This document shows positions 1-10,659 of a DNA stretch of 64,000 nt, piece by piece; within the stretch, counting starts at the first letter, position 1, and every line of letters starts with the position of its first letter. The notes below the pieces were generated by a model, which saw only the letters and a list, made by a program, of their open reading frames with translations, did not search any database and was not told the origin of the DNA. The position numbers were made by a program, and so were the translations under genes. Source of the DNA: Takakia lepidozioides (taxonomy: Eukaryota; Streptophyta; Takakiopsida; Takakiales; Takakiaceae); NCBI GenBank assembly GCA_030704615.1, contig CM060732.1, positions 65,827,053-65,891,052 on the forward strand, written 5' to 3'.

Positions 1-2
1 TA

Positions 3-116
3 TGGAAAGGATTTCCATTACATGAAGCTACCTGGGAACCAATGCAAAATCTCGCGAATGCTCAATTGACAATTCAAGCTTTCGAAAATTCGAACAACGA
101 GGACGTTGCTTCTTGA
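3..116 (+). CDS. C-terminal end of a Ty3/gypsy chromovirus polyprotein (chromodomain), partial
   Basis: Reading from base 3, the frame gives a chromodomain end (WKGFPLHEATWEP, then about 25 residues) closed by TGA at 114-116. WKG.P..EATWEP is the classic C-terminal chromodomain core found after the integrase in plant chromoviruses, where it guides integration to chromatin. The rest of gag-pol lies left of the window. A purine-rich stretch (117-129) and an LTR follow directly, as expected for the polypurine tract and 3' LTR. The fragment is too short to judge whether the whole element is intact. Confidence 0.8.
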   Translation, partial: WKGFPLHEATWEPMQNLANAQLTIQAFENSNNEDVAS

Positions 117-129
117 AATAGGGAAGGAT

Positions 130-528
130 TGTAACAGGGTAGAATCTAGAAGGTTCTAGATGGAGGAGGAAAGTTCCCTAGAAGTTTCCAGAATAATTAG
201 GAAGGATCCTAAGAAGTTTGACTTAAGGAAGTTTGACTTGAGGCTCTCAAGTCAAACCTCTAAGATATTCATATTATGGAGAATATGTCAAACCTATGAA
301 GGTTGACTTTAGGAAGTATCTTTGATAAAGTCATTGTGGAGGATATATCAAACCTAGGAAGGTTGACTTCATGAAGCTTTGACTTGAGGCACTCAAGTCA
401 AACCTTTAAAATAATCATATTGTGAATGGTATATAAACCTGCAATAAAAGCCTAGAAGGCATCGAGTTGTTTTGGGAAAAAGTTGAGAAGTACTTTTATT
501 CTAGTTTGTTTAGATCCTGGGTGTTACA
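130..528 (+). mobile_element. 3' LTR of the Ty3/gypsy element
   Basis: The 399 bp segment begins TGTAACA and ends TGTTACA, a perfect 7-bp terminal inverted repeat of LTR type (TG...CA). It follows a purine-rich tract and the chromodomain stop. Inside are imperfect repeats of GGTTGACTT/AAGTCAAACC-type words (about 215-405) and a TATA-like TATATAAA near 431, consistent with U3 promoter elements. The next base (529) enters LINE coding sequence in the middle of the reverse transcriptase, so the element inserted into a pre-existing LINE. The 5-bp flank GCAAG (529-533) should recur left of the 5' LTR, outside the window. Confidence 0.8.
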
Positions 529-3500
529 GCAAGATTTATTAAAGGAAGATACATCCTTGATAATGTACTGCTGGCACAAGAGGCCTCCTCTTACGCCTCG
601 GCTAATAACCAAGCCCTTGCCTTATGGCTTCTGGACTTCAAAAAGGCCTTCGACAGGGATTGGACGTTCCTAATGGCTGTCCTTCGTAAAACAGGGCTAC
701 CACCAGGGTTCTGTACATGGGTGGAAATCCTCATTTATCAATCCTCCAGCAGGGTGGTCATCAACGGACACCTTTCCAGGCCGTTCTCTCTCCATAGATT
801 AGTGAGACAGGGGTGCCCATTAGCTCCCTTCCTCTTCCTTTTCGTGGCAGACACCCTAGGCTACCTTCTGGAGGAGAACTCCAATGTACAAGGCCTAAAA
901 ATTAAAAACCCTTCGAGCCAGCTCTGGATCCAGGTAAAAGATTCAATGTTTGTGGATGACACCTTTTTGCTTCTAGACGCCACTCCCACTACTCTCACAG
1001 CTGCAGAACAAATTCTGGCCCAGTTCTGTGCAGTCTCCGGATTCAGAGTTAATTGGTCTAAAACTAAGGCTATTCTGGTGGGAGACTCCTCACATTTAAC
1101 TATTGGAGTTACCCCCTCCTGGGGGAGTAACTTTGGTCTGGAATGGCTCAAGCCAGGGGAACCTACAATGCTGCAGGGACATATCTTTGGCAAGGATCTC
1201 ACCGACGATCAAAGGATGGGTCCCATCATTGCAAGGCTGAAACAGAGCTTAGCATATTGGGGCTCCCGATACCTTTCCATTACGGGCAGGGCTCTCACTG
1301 CGAACCAGATTTCGGAAGCAAGGATTTGGTTCTTTGCATCAACTTGGGGACCCACTTTGGAGTTCATCAAAGAGGCCAAAAGGTGTAGGTGCAAGTAGCA
1401 CCACTCAAAACATTCGACCCCAGGTATCGTGGCGGCAGATCTGTCAACCAAAAAAGAAGGGGGGTCTGGGGGTCTTGGACCTAGAGATGCAAATCCAAGC
1501 GCTTTTAGGGAAATGGCTACCTAGGTTCTTGGGGCCAGAGGGAGGATGGTGGAAACTCCTCGTCGAGGATTCAATAGCTTTCAGCTCTCCCCTCCTAAGC
1601 ACCCACTGGAGGAAATCCCAAAGATGGATCACCCAAGCGTTCAATCACAAATCCATGGGTTCGCCGCTATGGAAATCGATCTGGAAAGCCTGGAATCGGT
1701 TTAGACCTTTTCTGATCAAATCCAAACCAGCCACTTACCAGGAGACTATGAGACAACACCTCTTTCTCAACAATCCAGCACCCAATCCTCTTGAGAGAAG
1801 CCAAGCAAGGAGATGGGGTGCTTGGGAAACTAGAGGTTTCTCTCAGATAAAAGACCTATGGGACAGCACCCCTGACTCTCTCCACTCTGCCCTTGGAGCA
1901 AACAGACTTAATGTCGGGATCCAAACTGTTATCCAGAGCATCCCGGACACTTGGAAGATCATTCTTAGAGAGGGTAAGGACATTCACAAGCAACACCATT
2001 GGGTTACTACTCCGAACAAACCTTTCACAGTGATGCTTGTCACTGGCTCGAACTTAGATTCCATTGCAGACTATGGTTTCAGCGCATCACCCTTCTCGGG
2101 TCTCTTGAAGCTTTACTCCAACCAGCAGCTCACGACCAGCATGGTAGAAGTCTGCCCAGCTAGAGTGTGCCACTGGTCATCCAAAGACAAGGAAATGAAC
2201 CCTCAACCCCCCAGTGACAAGCCATTGCAACATTGGTTCACCACAAATACATTTGCATGGATAGGAGGGAGACAGATCCAAGACCTGCAATTGGACCCGA
2301 GAGAATGGAAATGGAATCTAGATGGTTTTGTCTCCAACTTCTTTACCTACTCTGCCAAGAAGGCATATAGATCCCTAAACAAGATTCCCTCAATGGCAGC
2401 GAAATGGAATGACAAATGGGGGAATGAGAACTTTCATGAGGAAAACTAGGATGCTATTTGGGCGTTGGTGTGGGAAAAGACCAAGCCAACCAAAATCAGC
2501 GCATTCTTGTGGCAGGTGGCCAATAGGGTGCTCAAGGTGGGCCAGGTTTTGAACTTCCAGGAGGCACTGCTCTGCACCTGCCGTCACCTTGGAACTCTTG
2601 AAACCCTTGAGCACTGTCTTCTCTCCTGTCAGGATCCCAGGCTTATCTGGCCCCTTGTGACCTCTTTTTACAAAATATGGGATGTGCTCCCTCTTCCCAA
2701 TGTGGTCAAGCTTCTTAACTATGGCAGAACCTCTAAGTCCATTGCCTCTAAATGTCCAATCTATGAAACTCTCAGAGGGGCCACACTCTGGCACCTATGG
2801 AAAGCAAGATGCAGCTGGTCCTTTGATGGCACCAATACTACTGCCTCATCACTACTTGCTAGGATATTTTTTGAACTTACCATAGCAGCTAAGCTAGCCT
2901 GGAGGAAGGTATGTGCAGGTATTGTCAAACACCCCGAGCGGCAATAAGTCCTCCTCGGCCAATTCCGATCATCTTGGGGGAAAGGAGGGCTCATCTGCTC
3001 ATGCTCAGGTCCAGACTCCGTTGAATGGCCTCAGCAGGTCCCTCCTCAGTGGCGACACCAACAACCCCTGCTCTTCCGCTTCCCCCAAATTTGATAAGGT
3101 GGACATCAATTGGCCGAAACATATCAGGGCACAACCAAGACAAAGCTCTCCTACCTTAGATAGTTTTTTTCTCTTCACTAATCCCCCTTCTCTCTTTCTG
3201 GTTCACTCAACGTTATGATGGAGGTTCCTTCCCTCCTGAGTCACAGTTCTGTAATGTCTGTAGTTACACTGGTCATGCTAACCTAGAATCTGCCTCTAGG
3301 TTGTCAGAATATACTTTTTCAAGGTATGTAACTAGGAGTTTCTAGTTCCTGTCAACCCCTTCGCTTCGCAAAGGAAGTCTATTTTCTTCGGGGTATCCGT
3401 CATGGCTTGCCGTGCGTTAGAGCCTTATGGCGGCCATGTGCCTATAAGGGTTTTAATTTTTTTTTTCCCCTTCAATAATCAAAATAAATATATCCAGGGC

Positions 3501-3542
3501 CTCTGTTCCATGTTCACCCAAAAAAAGAAAAAAAGAAAAAAA
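529..3542 (+). mobile_element. LINE non-LTR retrotransposon, 3' part (reverse transcriptase + zf-RVT), inactive
   Basis: From 529 the frame gives ARFIKGRYILDN, LLDFKKAFD, RQGCPLAPFLF and FVDDTFLLL, the successive landmarks of a plant LINE reverse transcriptase with the FxDD active site at about 950-964. The frame runs to a stop at 1396-1398. Homology then continues in the +2 frame (WRQICQPKKKGGLGV at about 1430), so there is a frameshift near 1380. An in-frame TAG at 2447-2449 interrupts it. Beyond that the C-terminal zf-RVT region (PTKISAFLWQ, later a C-x-H cluster) runs to 2947. A 3' UTR with AATAAA-like words and an A-rich tail (3519-3542) follows. The 5' half is missing because the gypsy LTR sits at 528. 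The element is dead through a frameshift, a stop and truncation. Confidence 0.85.
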
Positions 3543-3660
3543 TTACTCTGAAGAGGTTTCAGGAAGAGCACTTCAGACCCCATGTCTACTCATTCGATGC
3601 AGACGTCTTGTTCACCTTGCGCACTCTTGTGAAGCACATGCCTCCAGGTTGTGAACCATG

Positions 3661-4012
3661 AACTCACCTTTCCTTGTCACCCATAGTAAATCCAAGGTGA
3701 GCAATGTGGTTCAAAACTGGTGTCAATGTTGGTACAAATGTCATTCGAGGCTGGTTGAAACATATGGCTAAAGTGGTAGGTGTTGAAGGTGATACAACTA
3801 ATAAATCTGGAAGGGTAACCTCCATTACGAGAATGGCTGCCGCTCAAGTTCCGCAGGATGTCATGATGTCTGTGACAGGACATCGTGATGCAAAGACATT
3901 GGCCCGCTATGACAAAAGTGGGATGATAAAACATAAGGCAGCACAAGGCCTTAATCGGAACCCTTATGATCATATAACTGGCCAACCTGAAAACAATGAG
4001 TTGATCAAGTAA
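3661..4012 (+). pseudogene. Crypton-like tyrosine recombinase (DUF3504-type) C-terminal fragment
   Basis: The open frame at 3704-4012 encodes about 102 residues ending in the signature of DUF3504/Crypton-type tyrosine recombinases. It has SGRVTSITRMA (the R of the first box), VTGHRDAKTLARYDKS (the GHR box followed by the presumed nucleophile Tyr), and upstream VNVGTNVIRGWLKHMAK. A stop (TGA 3698-3700) separates it from the preceding NPR, where family members continue, so it is broken. It lies between two LINE remnants and has no flanking partner gene. The family moves DNA by phosphotyrosine strand exchange. Only the catalytic C-terminus is present, so no activity is expected. Confidence 0.6.
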
Positions 4013-4264
4013 CTGGAACACCAGAGGTGTGGATACGTATACAACGTTTGTCACACGGATAAGGACCACATGGGCCTTATCGCTAACTGTAATGAAGCTA
4101 TAATTACTGATGCAAACGGTGGCCAGCTACTATCTAGATTTAAGGAGCGGTGCATTAACTAAGGCATGATCTAGTGGCACCACAACATGGGTGTGTTAAT
4201 TCCAACACCTCCTCTCACACCCATCCTCCTCTCAATACTGAACTACTCTCTTGAGGTGCTCAGC

Positions 4265-6340
4265 CTGCTAAGAGAGACAACACCTAGCTTCTTCCCAGAC
4301 TTGGTGTTTTGTTGTTGCTCATCTTGTTTAGTGCATCCTCAAGTTCCATGGGGGTGAACTTTGTTTCCAAGAATGGAGAGTCCTCTCGGAGGAGCTTACA
4401 GGGAACCGCTTTCAAGCAGTTTTCCAGCCTGGAATGAAACTGGGCGTCTTTGGGATCTTCCTAGAAGAGGCTTTGAAAATGGGAAAAGGCTAATCTGCAC
4501 ATATGCTTAGGGTCAGATGTTTTTGAACCATGCTCGTCCGAGTAGAGCTCGTTTATCCTTTGGAGTGATCTACGGAGCTTGACTTTTTCGAAGAAGTATT
4601 TGGACATCTTTTAGCCCTTGGCAGACCAATTAATTCCTGCTTGCATCTGCATTTTCTGTTCTTGCATGAGCTGGAACACTCCAGATTCTGGCAGGCTTCA
4701 AGGTAGGTTTGGAAGGTGTGGTTATCACAGGATTTGGATTCTACACGCTTATGACATACCGCAAGGCATTTCTTGAGCGCCTGAACCTTTTGTTTCTGCT
4801 CCGAAGCAATCTGTCTGCTCAATTCGTGACTAGCTTTACTTGCAGCTTGTAACTTCTCTTGGAATCTCACTATTGGGCCTGGATGGTCATTACCATTATC
4901 GAGCCAGGCTTTTTCTAGCCATTGCTTGAATGAGTGGATTTTAAGGTGGTTGGTGTTAAGCTTGTAAACACCCCTGCCTTTTTTCCTAGCGTTTGGCATA
5001 GATAGGGTAGCAGAGACAGAGGCATGATCAAAACCTTGCGCCACTGGTTCTTGAGGACAAAGAGAGGCACTGTTTGATATTGACATAGAGATGTATATTC
5101 TATCTAGTCTGGCCATACTAAGGTCCTGGAGACATCGGTTGTTTGTCCATGTGAATGAGGGACTGATCGTAGATTGGGTATTGAAAGAGTTGTGAATCTC
5201 AGTAAGACTATGGGTGTTCAGCAGTTGGTGCCAATGAATTTCTTCGTCAGGGGAGAGGTAAGGGGATCCAACACCCAATCGATCCAAGTTGTTTTCCACC
5301 ATTTTAAAAGCCCCTGCCAGCACCCAAGAGTGAGTGGCCTTCTGGGAGGTCATTTTGAGATTAATGGTTTGCCAGAGATTTGAGCGTTCAGAGGAGATGT
5401 TGGGAGCGTAAATGTTGACTAACCCTATGGGATCTGGGTTGCTTGGTAGCTTCAAGGAGCAGAATTAGACTCTGCCTGGAACCCATATTTCATCAGCAAC
5501 AAGGAAATTGAGGAGGGAGGGGGCAAGAAGGATGGCCATGCCACCCTTGGAGCCTTCGTATGAAGGCTTCCAGAGGGCTTCATTTTTGGGCCACAGTTGG
5601 TCCGAGAGGCTTGAAATTTTCCTTTGGCAGAGTTTATGTTCTTGAAGGAACACAATGGAGTCTGCTTGCAGGAGTGGGGCCATCCAGGTTCGGAGCTTTA
5701 TTTTCTTGGTGGACATTTGCTCTGAACCTATCCCCCTTATGTTCCATGTTGAAAGACTAATCTGCATCGTTTGGGTTTGACAGGCTGAGAGGGTTGGTCT
5801 CAAATGATGGCCTGTTATGGAAGAATTTGAATTTGGAATGGTTGTCCGACAGCAAAGTAGAGGAAACCTACTTGTGCTGAAGGGGAGCCTTAGGAACTGG
5901 GTGGTCGAGCTCTATAATGAGTACAAGGGTAGAAGGGAAGTTGGGGCCTAGATCAGGATGCGGGATTGGCTGAACTCTAGCCGAAGGGATTAAGGATGTG
6001 TAGGCTCTTTTGGGTCTAATAGGAAGGAGTTGGAGGAAGACGTCAGAGAGGAGAATCAGTTTCAGGGGTGTGGGAGTGCTAAAGGGTAGGTCCGGGCCTA
6101 TGGGCAAAGAGAAGACTCCAACGTTAGGTGGACATTGGATGGAGGGAAGGATTTTCCCCCTGGTTTTGGAATCAGACTTGAGACAGAGAATTTTGCAAGA
6201 ATTATGCCAGATGGCAGAGGGATAAAAGATGAGGAAAGGAATGGGGTTTTGATTAAAGACTTACGTGGTGATCAAGAGCTTGCACCGGCGCACGAGTGGG
6301 CGAAGGCAGCACTGATGTTGGCTGCAACAGTAACCTTGTA
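4265..6340 (-). mobile_element. LINE 5' part on the minus strand (APE endonuclease, start of RT), inactive
   Basis: Read on the minus strand from about 5803 there is an APE-type endonuclease. It shows STWNIRGIGS (N-terminal strand), FLQEHKL (the metal-binding E), LVNIYAPN, then WVLAGAFK where GDFN is expected, SMARLDRIY, and GFDHASV (the catalytic H). An in-frame TAA at 5467-5465 splits the domain. Past the stop at 4553 a shifted frame continues through FTPMELEDALNKMSNNK (about 4340-4275), the linker into the reverse transcriptase, and then breaks. The stretch 5868-6340 upstream is proline-rich with no recognisable ORF1. The Asp-to-Ala change in the GDFN motif, the stop and the missing RT make it inactive. 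Confidence 0.75.
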
Positions 6341-6984
6341 ATTCTTGGATAGCTTTTCATTATATCTGTATATTAACGCAACACAATTATTAGTCCTTCA
6401 CGGTATAGATGAACATCGCACAAACTCATGTGTAGAGCAAAGCAGAATCATTAAGGAATTTACTTCAGAAATTGTTGACCTCCATCATCAGTTCCAAGCT
6501 CAAAGTCACTGAGCAGCAGATGGTATAGCTCTAATGCCCCACAGATGAGAACATTGAAGCAATAGAAGGCAAATCACTTTTGGATACCCTGGGGGTGGGT
6601 AAACTTGATGGAGAGGATGAGTCAGTATCTTTATTTCACCATCACGACTAATCCCATCTACTTTTCGACGTCCTTATTTGCACCAGCGTCTCTGAGATTT
6701 TATCATCGATCCCTTCACCGCTTTATTTGCTCCCAAGAAGAAATGATGTTGTTGAATGTTAAACCGTGGCTCTTCCACTCCAGTATGTAGAATTCTTCTT
6801 TCTTGATGGCAAACAAGCATTCTGTTGAAAAACATGTACAGATTCACAATGCTATCACAAGGGTATCTCTCACCATTTTCCTTACAAACCATCAAGAAAA
6901 ATCTGCTCAGGATGTGTCCGAGTTCTTGCAAAGAAATTTGTTCGATATTGACATTAGTGTCCATCTGCTCATGAGGCCTCCAAG
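6341..6984. other. No gene seen
   Basis: The translations on both strands are short and have no recognisable domain. I see no clear repeat structure except the approach to the repeat that begins near 6985. Confidence 0.5.
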
Positions 6985-7395
6985 TGTTGAAGCCTTCAAG
7001 TGCTTTGGGTTGCTGGACATTCGTGAAAAATAGCAAAGTGGGCTTTTCTGGAGCAATGATTGGCCCTTCACGTGGGAGATTTGGAATTTCAAGTACTTTT
7101 GATTGCTGGAAATTCGCAAAAAATAGCAAAGTGGATATCACAGTATATTAAGCCTCGATAAGCGAGATTGAAAAAATAGCAAACTGGGCTTTCGGATTGC
7201 ACTTGGACTTAGGTGACATTGGATATGGAGGTCGCACTTGGGCCTCTACATGGGAGATGCACATGGATATTACACTTGGGCCAATGGCACAGGCTACCCT
7301 AGATCTCCCAAACAGTGGGGTCTCTAGATACATAGGGGATTGCACTTGGACATAGATGACACTGGACACTTGGGCCAACGGCATAGGCTACCCTA
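6985..7395 (+). repeat. Dispersed repeat, left copy of an inverted pair
   Basis: This ~410 bp segment reappears in reverse complement at 19690-20110. Shared blocks include a gcaaagtggg word, a block around gcaatgattggcccttca, and gcaaaaaatascaaagtgg, followed by words such as ggggattgcacttggac and the end block ggccaacggcayaggctacc. Within it an ~88 bp unit is repeated twice in tandem (about 6998-7133). The first ~195 bp of the two copies look close to 90% identical by eye. The second half is rearranged and partly duplicated. No coding capacity is convincing. The two copies flank the diterpene synthase locus. Confidence 0.75.
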
Positions 7396-8064
7396 GTATT
7401 GATTAGAACTGTCATTTCTCGGGTTATTCACAAACCCAAGTTTTGCCTTGATATATATATTTTTAATTAGCTATTCATACTTGTTGGTTCTTTTTTGTTG
7501 GTGTTTGAGTGACCCTTAGTGGGACATCTTCACCTCAATTCTTTTATAAAATCGGTGTAGAGACATACGACGTCGTAATGGAGTATAACAAATTTTGTTC
7601 GAGATGTAATTTTGAGCAGAAAAATCATGGTCGCAATGCATATAGTCTGACAAAAAAATGTCTCAATGTATAACTAGTGAGGAATAAGCTTCTTCAAACG
7701 ATTGGGGTACATACAAAATAATCTTACATCTTGTTGTTCCTCCACACCCATTCAGATCCTGGCACATAAAAACAAACATCACATTGGCATGCCACTAAAA
7801 TGAAATACGGAAGTATGCAAAGCTATCCACCTTAATAATATACCACCGTTCACTGCCGTCAAGTCCCTCCTCCCCTCCCCCACCCTCTGCCCCTTCGAGA
7901 GTATTGCCATAGTGTTGTTATAAGTTAGTGTTGACCAAGGCGTCCATTCTGCTCCTTTTGCTGGAGTGGTCTTTTCACCTCAGAGTATATAGCCATAGTG
8001 CTAGCAAGGCCTCTATTCTGCTCGTTTTGCCGTAGTGCCGCCAGCCCTTGCCCTCCTCCTCCTA

Positions 8065-8066
<2 letters not shown>
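7396..8066. other. No gene seen
   Basis: AT-rich to mixed sequence with no recognisable protein or RNA feature. A pyrimidine-rich C/T stretch sits at 7861-7895. Confidence 0.5.

Positions 8067-8122
<56 letters not shown>
8067..8122. repeat. (CT)n microsatellite
   Basis: About 56 bases of uninterrupted CT dinucleotides. Open frames through it are low-complexity artefacts. Confidence 0.95.
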
Positions 8123-8124
<2 letters not shown>

Positions 8125-8748
8125 ATACTTGAATGTGGATATGTTCTTTGTAACAACACTCAAGAACTGCCTGATCCCTTCGTCTCCAGCATTGAACATA
8201 TAGGGACATTTGATACTAATACATGATATCTTGAGCTAGGCCTTGTAGCAACAACATAATAGAGTATATGTGTACACCTTCTACATGATCCGGTCAATGT
8301 ATATTGCTCTCTTAGCTGGTCTACTGTAGCCAATGCCTTGTATCAGCATTAGGAAACCTGAAAATGAGAGGTTTGAGGACTTTTTTTTCTCTATTTCTTT
8401 CTTTAAATGTTGCTAAGATCTTTATAGACAACATTCAAGAATTGCCTGATCCCGTTATTCCGTTCAGATTTTTTTGTCTAGAACAGAACGGGGAATTGGA
8501 TAACGGGGATGACTCACTAGGATGACTCATGAGGGTGAGTCATTAGGGTTCACCCTAGAGGTCTTATCCTAAAGCTACTGCCCTATATGGTTAATATGCT
8601 TGGCCACTCTTCTCATTTGGAAGAGGAGCAGGCAAGAGCTGAAGGAGTTGACTACACTATGTCTACAAGCAAGGTATCCATTCAGACTCCTTCAACACTG
8701 TGATGGGCTGCTTAGGATGGAAACACAAAGAGAGTTGATACTATGAGG

Positions 8749-9015
8749 AACTTACATGGACTTGACTAAGCTCTACTCTGAATCTAGGAATACTCTTGCA
8801 AAACCAAGGGCTTATATATGTCCCCTTGCTTGAGTACTTGGTCTTCCTTTTGGGAATAGGTGCTTGTTGTCATGTTTACTTACATGGACATGAGGAGCTC
8901 TACTATGATTCTTTGAATACTTTTGCAAACCAAAGGCCTCTATGTGTCCCCTTGCTGAGTACTTAGCTCTAGTGACACCTTCCTTTTGGGAATAGGTGCC
9001 TACGGACATGAGACC
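8749..9015. repeat. Two-unit tandem repeat (~130 bp)
   Basis: Two adjacent diverged units start near 8749 and 8878. Each carries, in order, acttacatggac, gctctact, gcaaa-ccaa-ggc, tatgtgtccccttgc or its variant, and ccttttgggaataggtgc. The function is unknown. Confidence 0.75.
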
Positions 9016-9870
9016 ATCCCCCCCTCCCTCTGGAGCATGGGCTGAAATAGGTGCTACTGAGTTCTGTACCTATGTTGAATGGCTGAAAGGACCTCTCTTA
9101 CCTCTCCTCTCTTTGCTAGTATGACTTGTTGCAGGGATGACATTGATAACAAATGTGAAGGGGTTTAAGCCTAGGGTTCCACAGGGATCACTAACCTGTT
9201 GGTTGGTTGATTGGCTGTGATGGATCCAGGTGATGCCACTTCACCTTCTTTTGTTGCAGGAAATGCTACTAAGGGCAAGAGACTAAGGGAGTGAGGCTTT
9301 GAGCTCTCTCAAACCTCAAATCTGTTTGTATGTGTTGCTTATGTACACATACTATTGTTGTTTTTGCTTTGTTTGGTTTGATGGATCTACCTACATGAAA
9401 AGGAGTTGCGTTACCTTATGTGCATTTGATTGCCACTTTGTACACCTAAAACTGGTTTTCCAGCAAGGATATGTAAAGGGAGATATGGAGGCAAATAGTT
9501 TGATGGTGCCTAGAATTAGGCTGTATGATGTCGTTAAAAAGAGGCGAACACAGCACATTGTGCTTAGTGTTTCCTTGTCTAGCTTTCCTTGTCTAGTTTT
9601 GTCTCTCTCTATCTCTCATACCACTTTCTCTTGGCTAGCCAGCTTCCCCAAGTCGCCGTTGGCGGCACTTGGGCACCATCTTGCAATCTAGAACCTTCAT
9701 GTGCATTGCATGCATTCCATGTGGGTCCTATGCAATAGTCACTTTAAAGAATTTGCAATAGTCATGTGGGGCCCATGCAAATAGCCAACGTAATTCAGAT
9801 GGCTAGATGTCTCGGCCCCTTTGCTTCATTTTATTTCTTGAACGATTGGGGCACTATGAGGGTTCCCACC
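9016..9870. other. No gene seen
   Basis: One open frame of about 130 codons (9299-9691) is cysteine- and serine-rich and resembles no family I know. It is most likely fortuitous. Confidence 0.45.
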
Positions 9871-9873
9871 CTG

Positions 9874-9915
9874 AAAAGGGGCAGTAGCCGCACGGCGAAG
9901 TGGCTCTTAGTTACG
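9874..9915 (+). repeat. SINE-type 3' tail fragment
   Basis: The block ggggcagtagcc...gaagtggctcttagttacgcc matches the tail of the SINE at 11138-11315 and, in reverse complement, 22583-22622. No A/B boxes precede it, so this is only a tail fragment. It is followed by a (TC)n tract. Confidence 0.5.
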
Positions 9916-9931
9916 CCGGCTTCGGCCGGAG

Positions 9932-9932
<1 letters not shown>

Positions 9933-9968
<36 letters not shown>
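9933..9968. repeat. (TC)n microsatellite
   Basis: About 36 bases of TC dinucleotides directly after the SINE-like tail. Confidence 0.9.
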
Positions 9969-9973
<5 letters not shown>

Positions 9974-10659
9974 GGGGATATCAAATTTTTTTTCTTCCAA
10001 TAATTCCAGGTAAGTTTCCCACTTGGTTATCCTTTTGAAGAACACCAATTTTATTATAGGTAGTAATAGAATTACATGTACAGAAAATCCTATGTCTATC
10101 CTACATAATTGTTTCCATGGAAATATTGGACTATTGCCATGTTTTTGTGCTCATGCCTTCATTTTTCTATGCTCACGTAAGTAGTACGCATAGGTGACAT
10201 GCTCACGTTCTACCAATCCCCACAAAGAATGAGCCATAATTTACGCGACTAGCAACTTGTTTGGAGACCGTTTGTCCCATCATTGGCTTAGGTGGTCCAA
10301 GGTGAAACCCTCGAGGCATTGCATCCATTGTGGAATTTAGGCTGTAATGCTTCATTTTGAATTTAGAAAGTCATTGGATTTTGGGACGGTGGGGTTAAGA
10401 TAATAACTCGGCATTGAACCTTCGTTTGTTATGATAGTTTCACATATCTCGGAGCCATAGGGAAGTTATGTACCCACTGAGTGCCAAATAGTTATTTAAT
10501 TTATTTTCTGAAACTTGAGCAACAGCTATAGGCCCTTTTGGAGGGACGGGGAAAAATTAAGCCCCTTTCTAGTACGCCACCATGACATATTTGCCGGGAG
10601 ATGAAACTTAGGGGATTGATATGCCTATGCAAAGGAAGCCGGCCGGCGGCCACAATTTC

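Noticed and set aside
529-6340. The two LINE pieces as one twin-primed (5'-inverted) insertion
   Set aside because: In twin priming the inverted 5' part lies upstream of the 3' part, but here it lies downstream, beyond the poly(A) tail and a recombinase fragment.
8035-8226. Ser/Leu-rich ORF across the (CT)n tract
   Set aside because: A microsatellite read as protein. No flanking coding signal.
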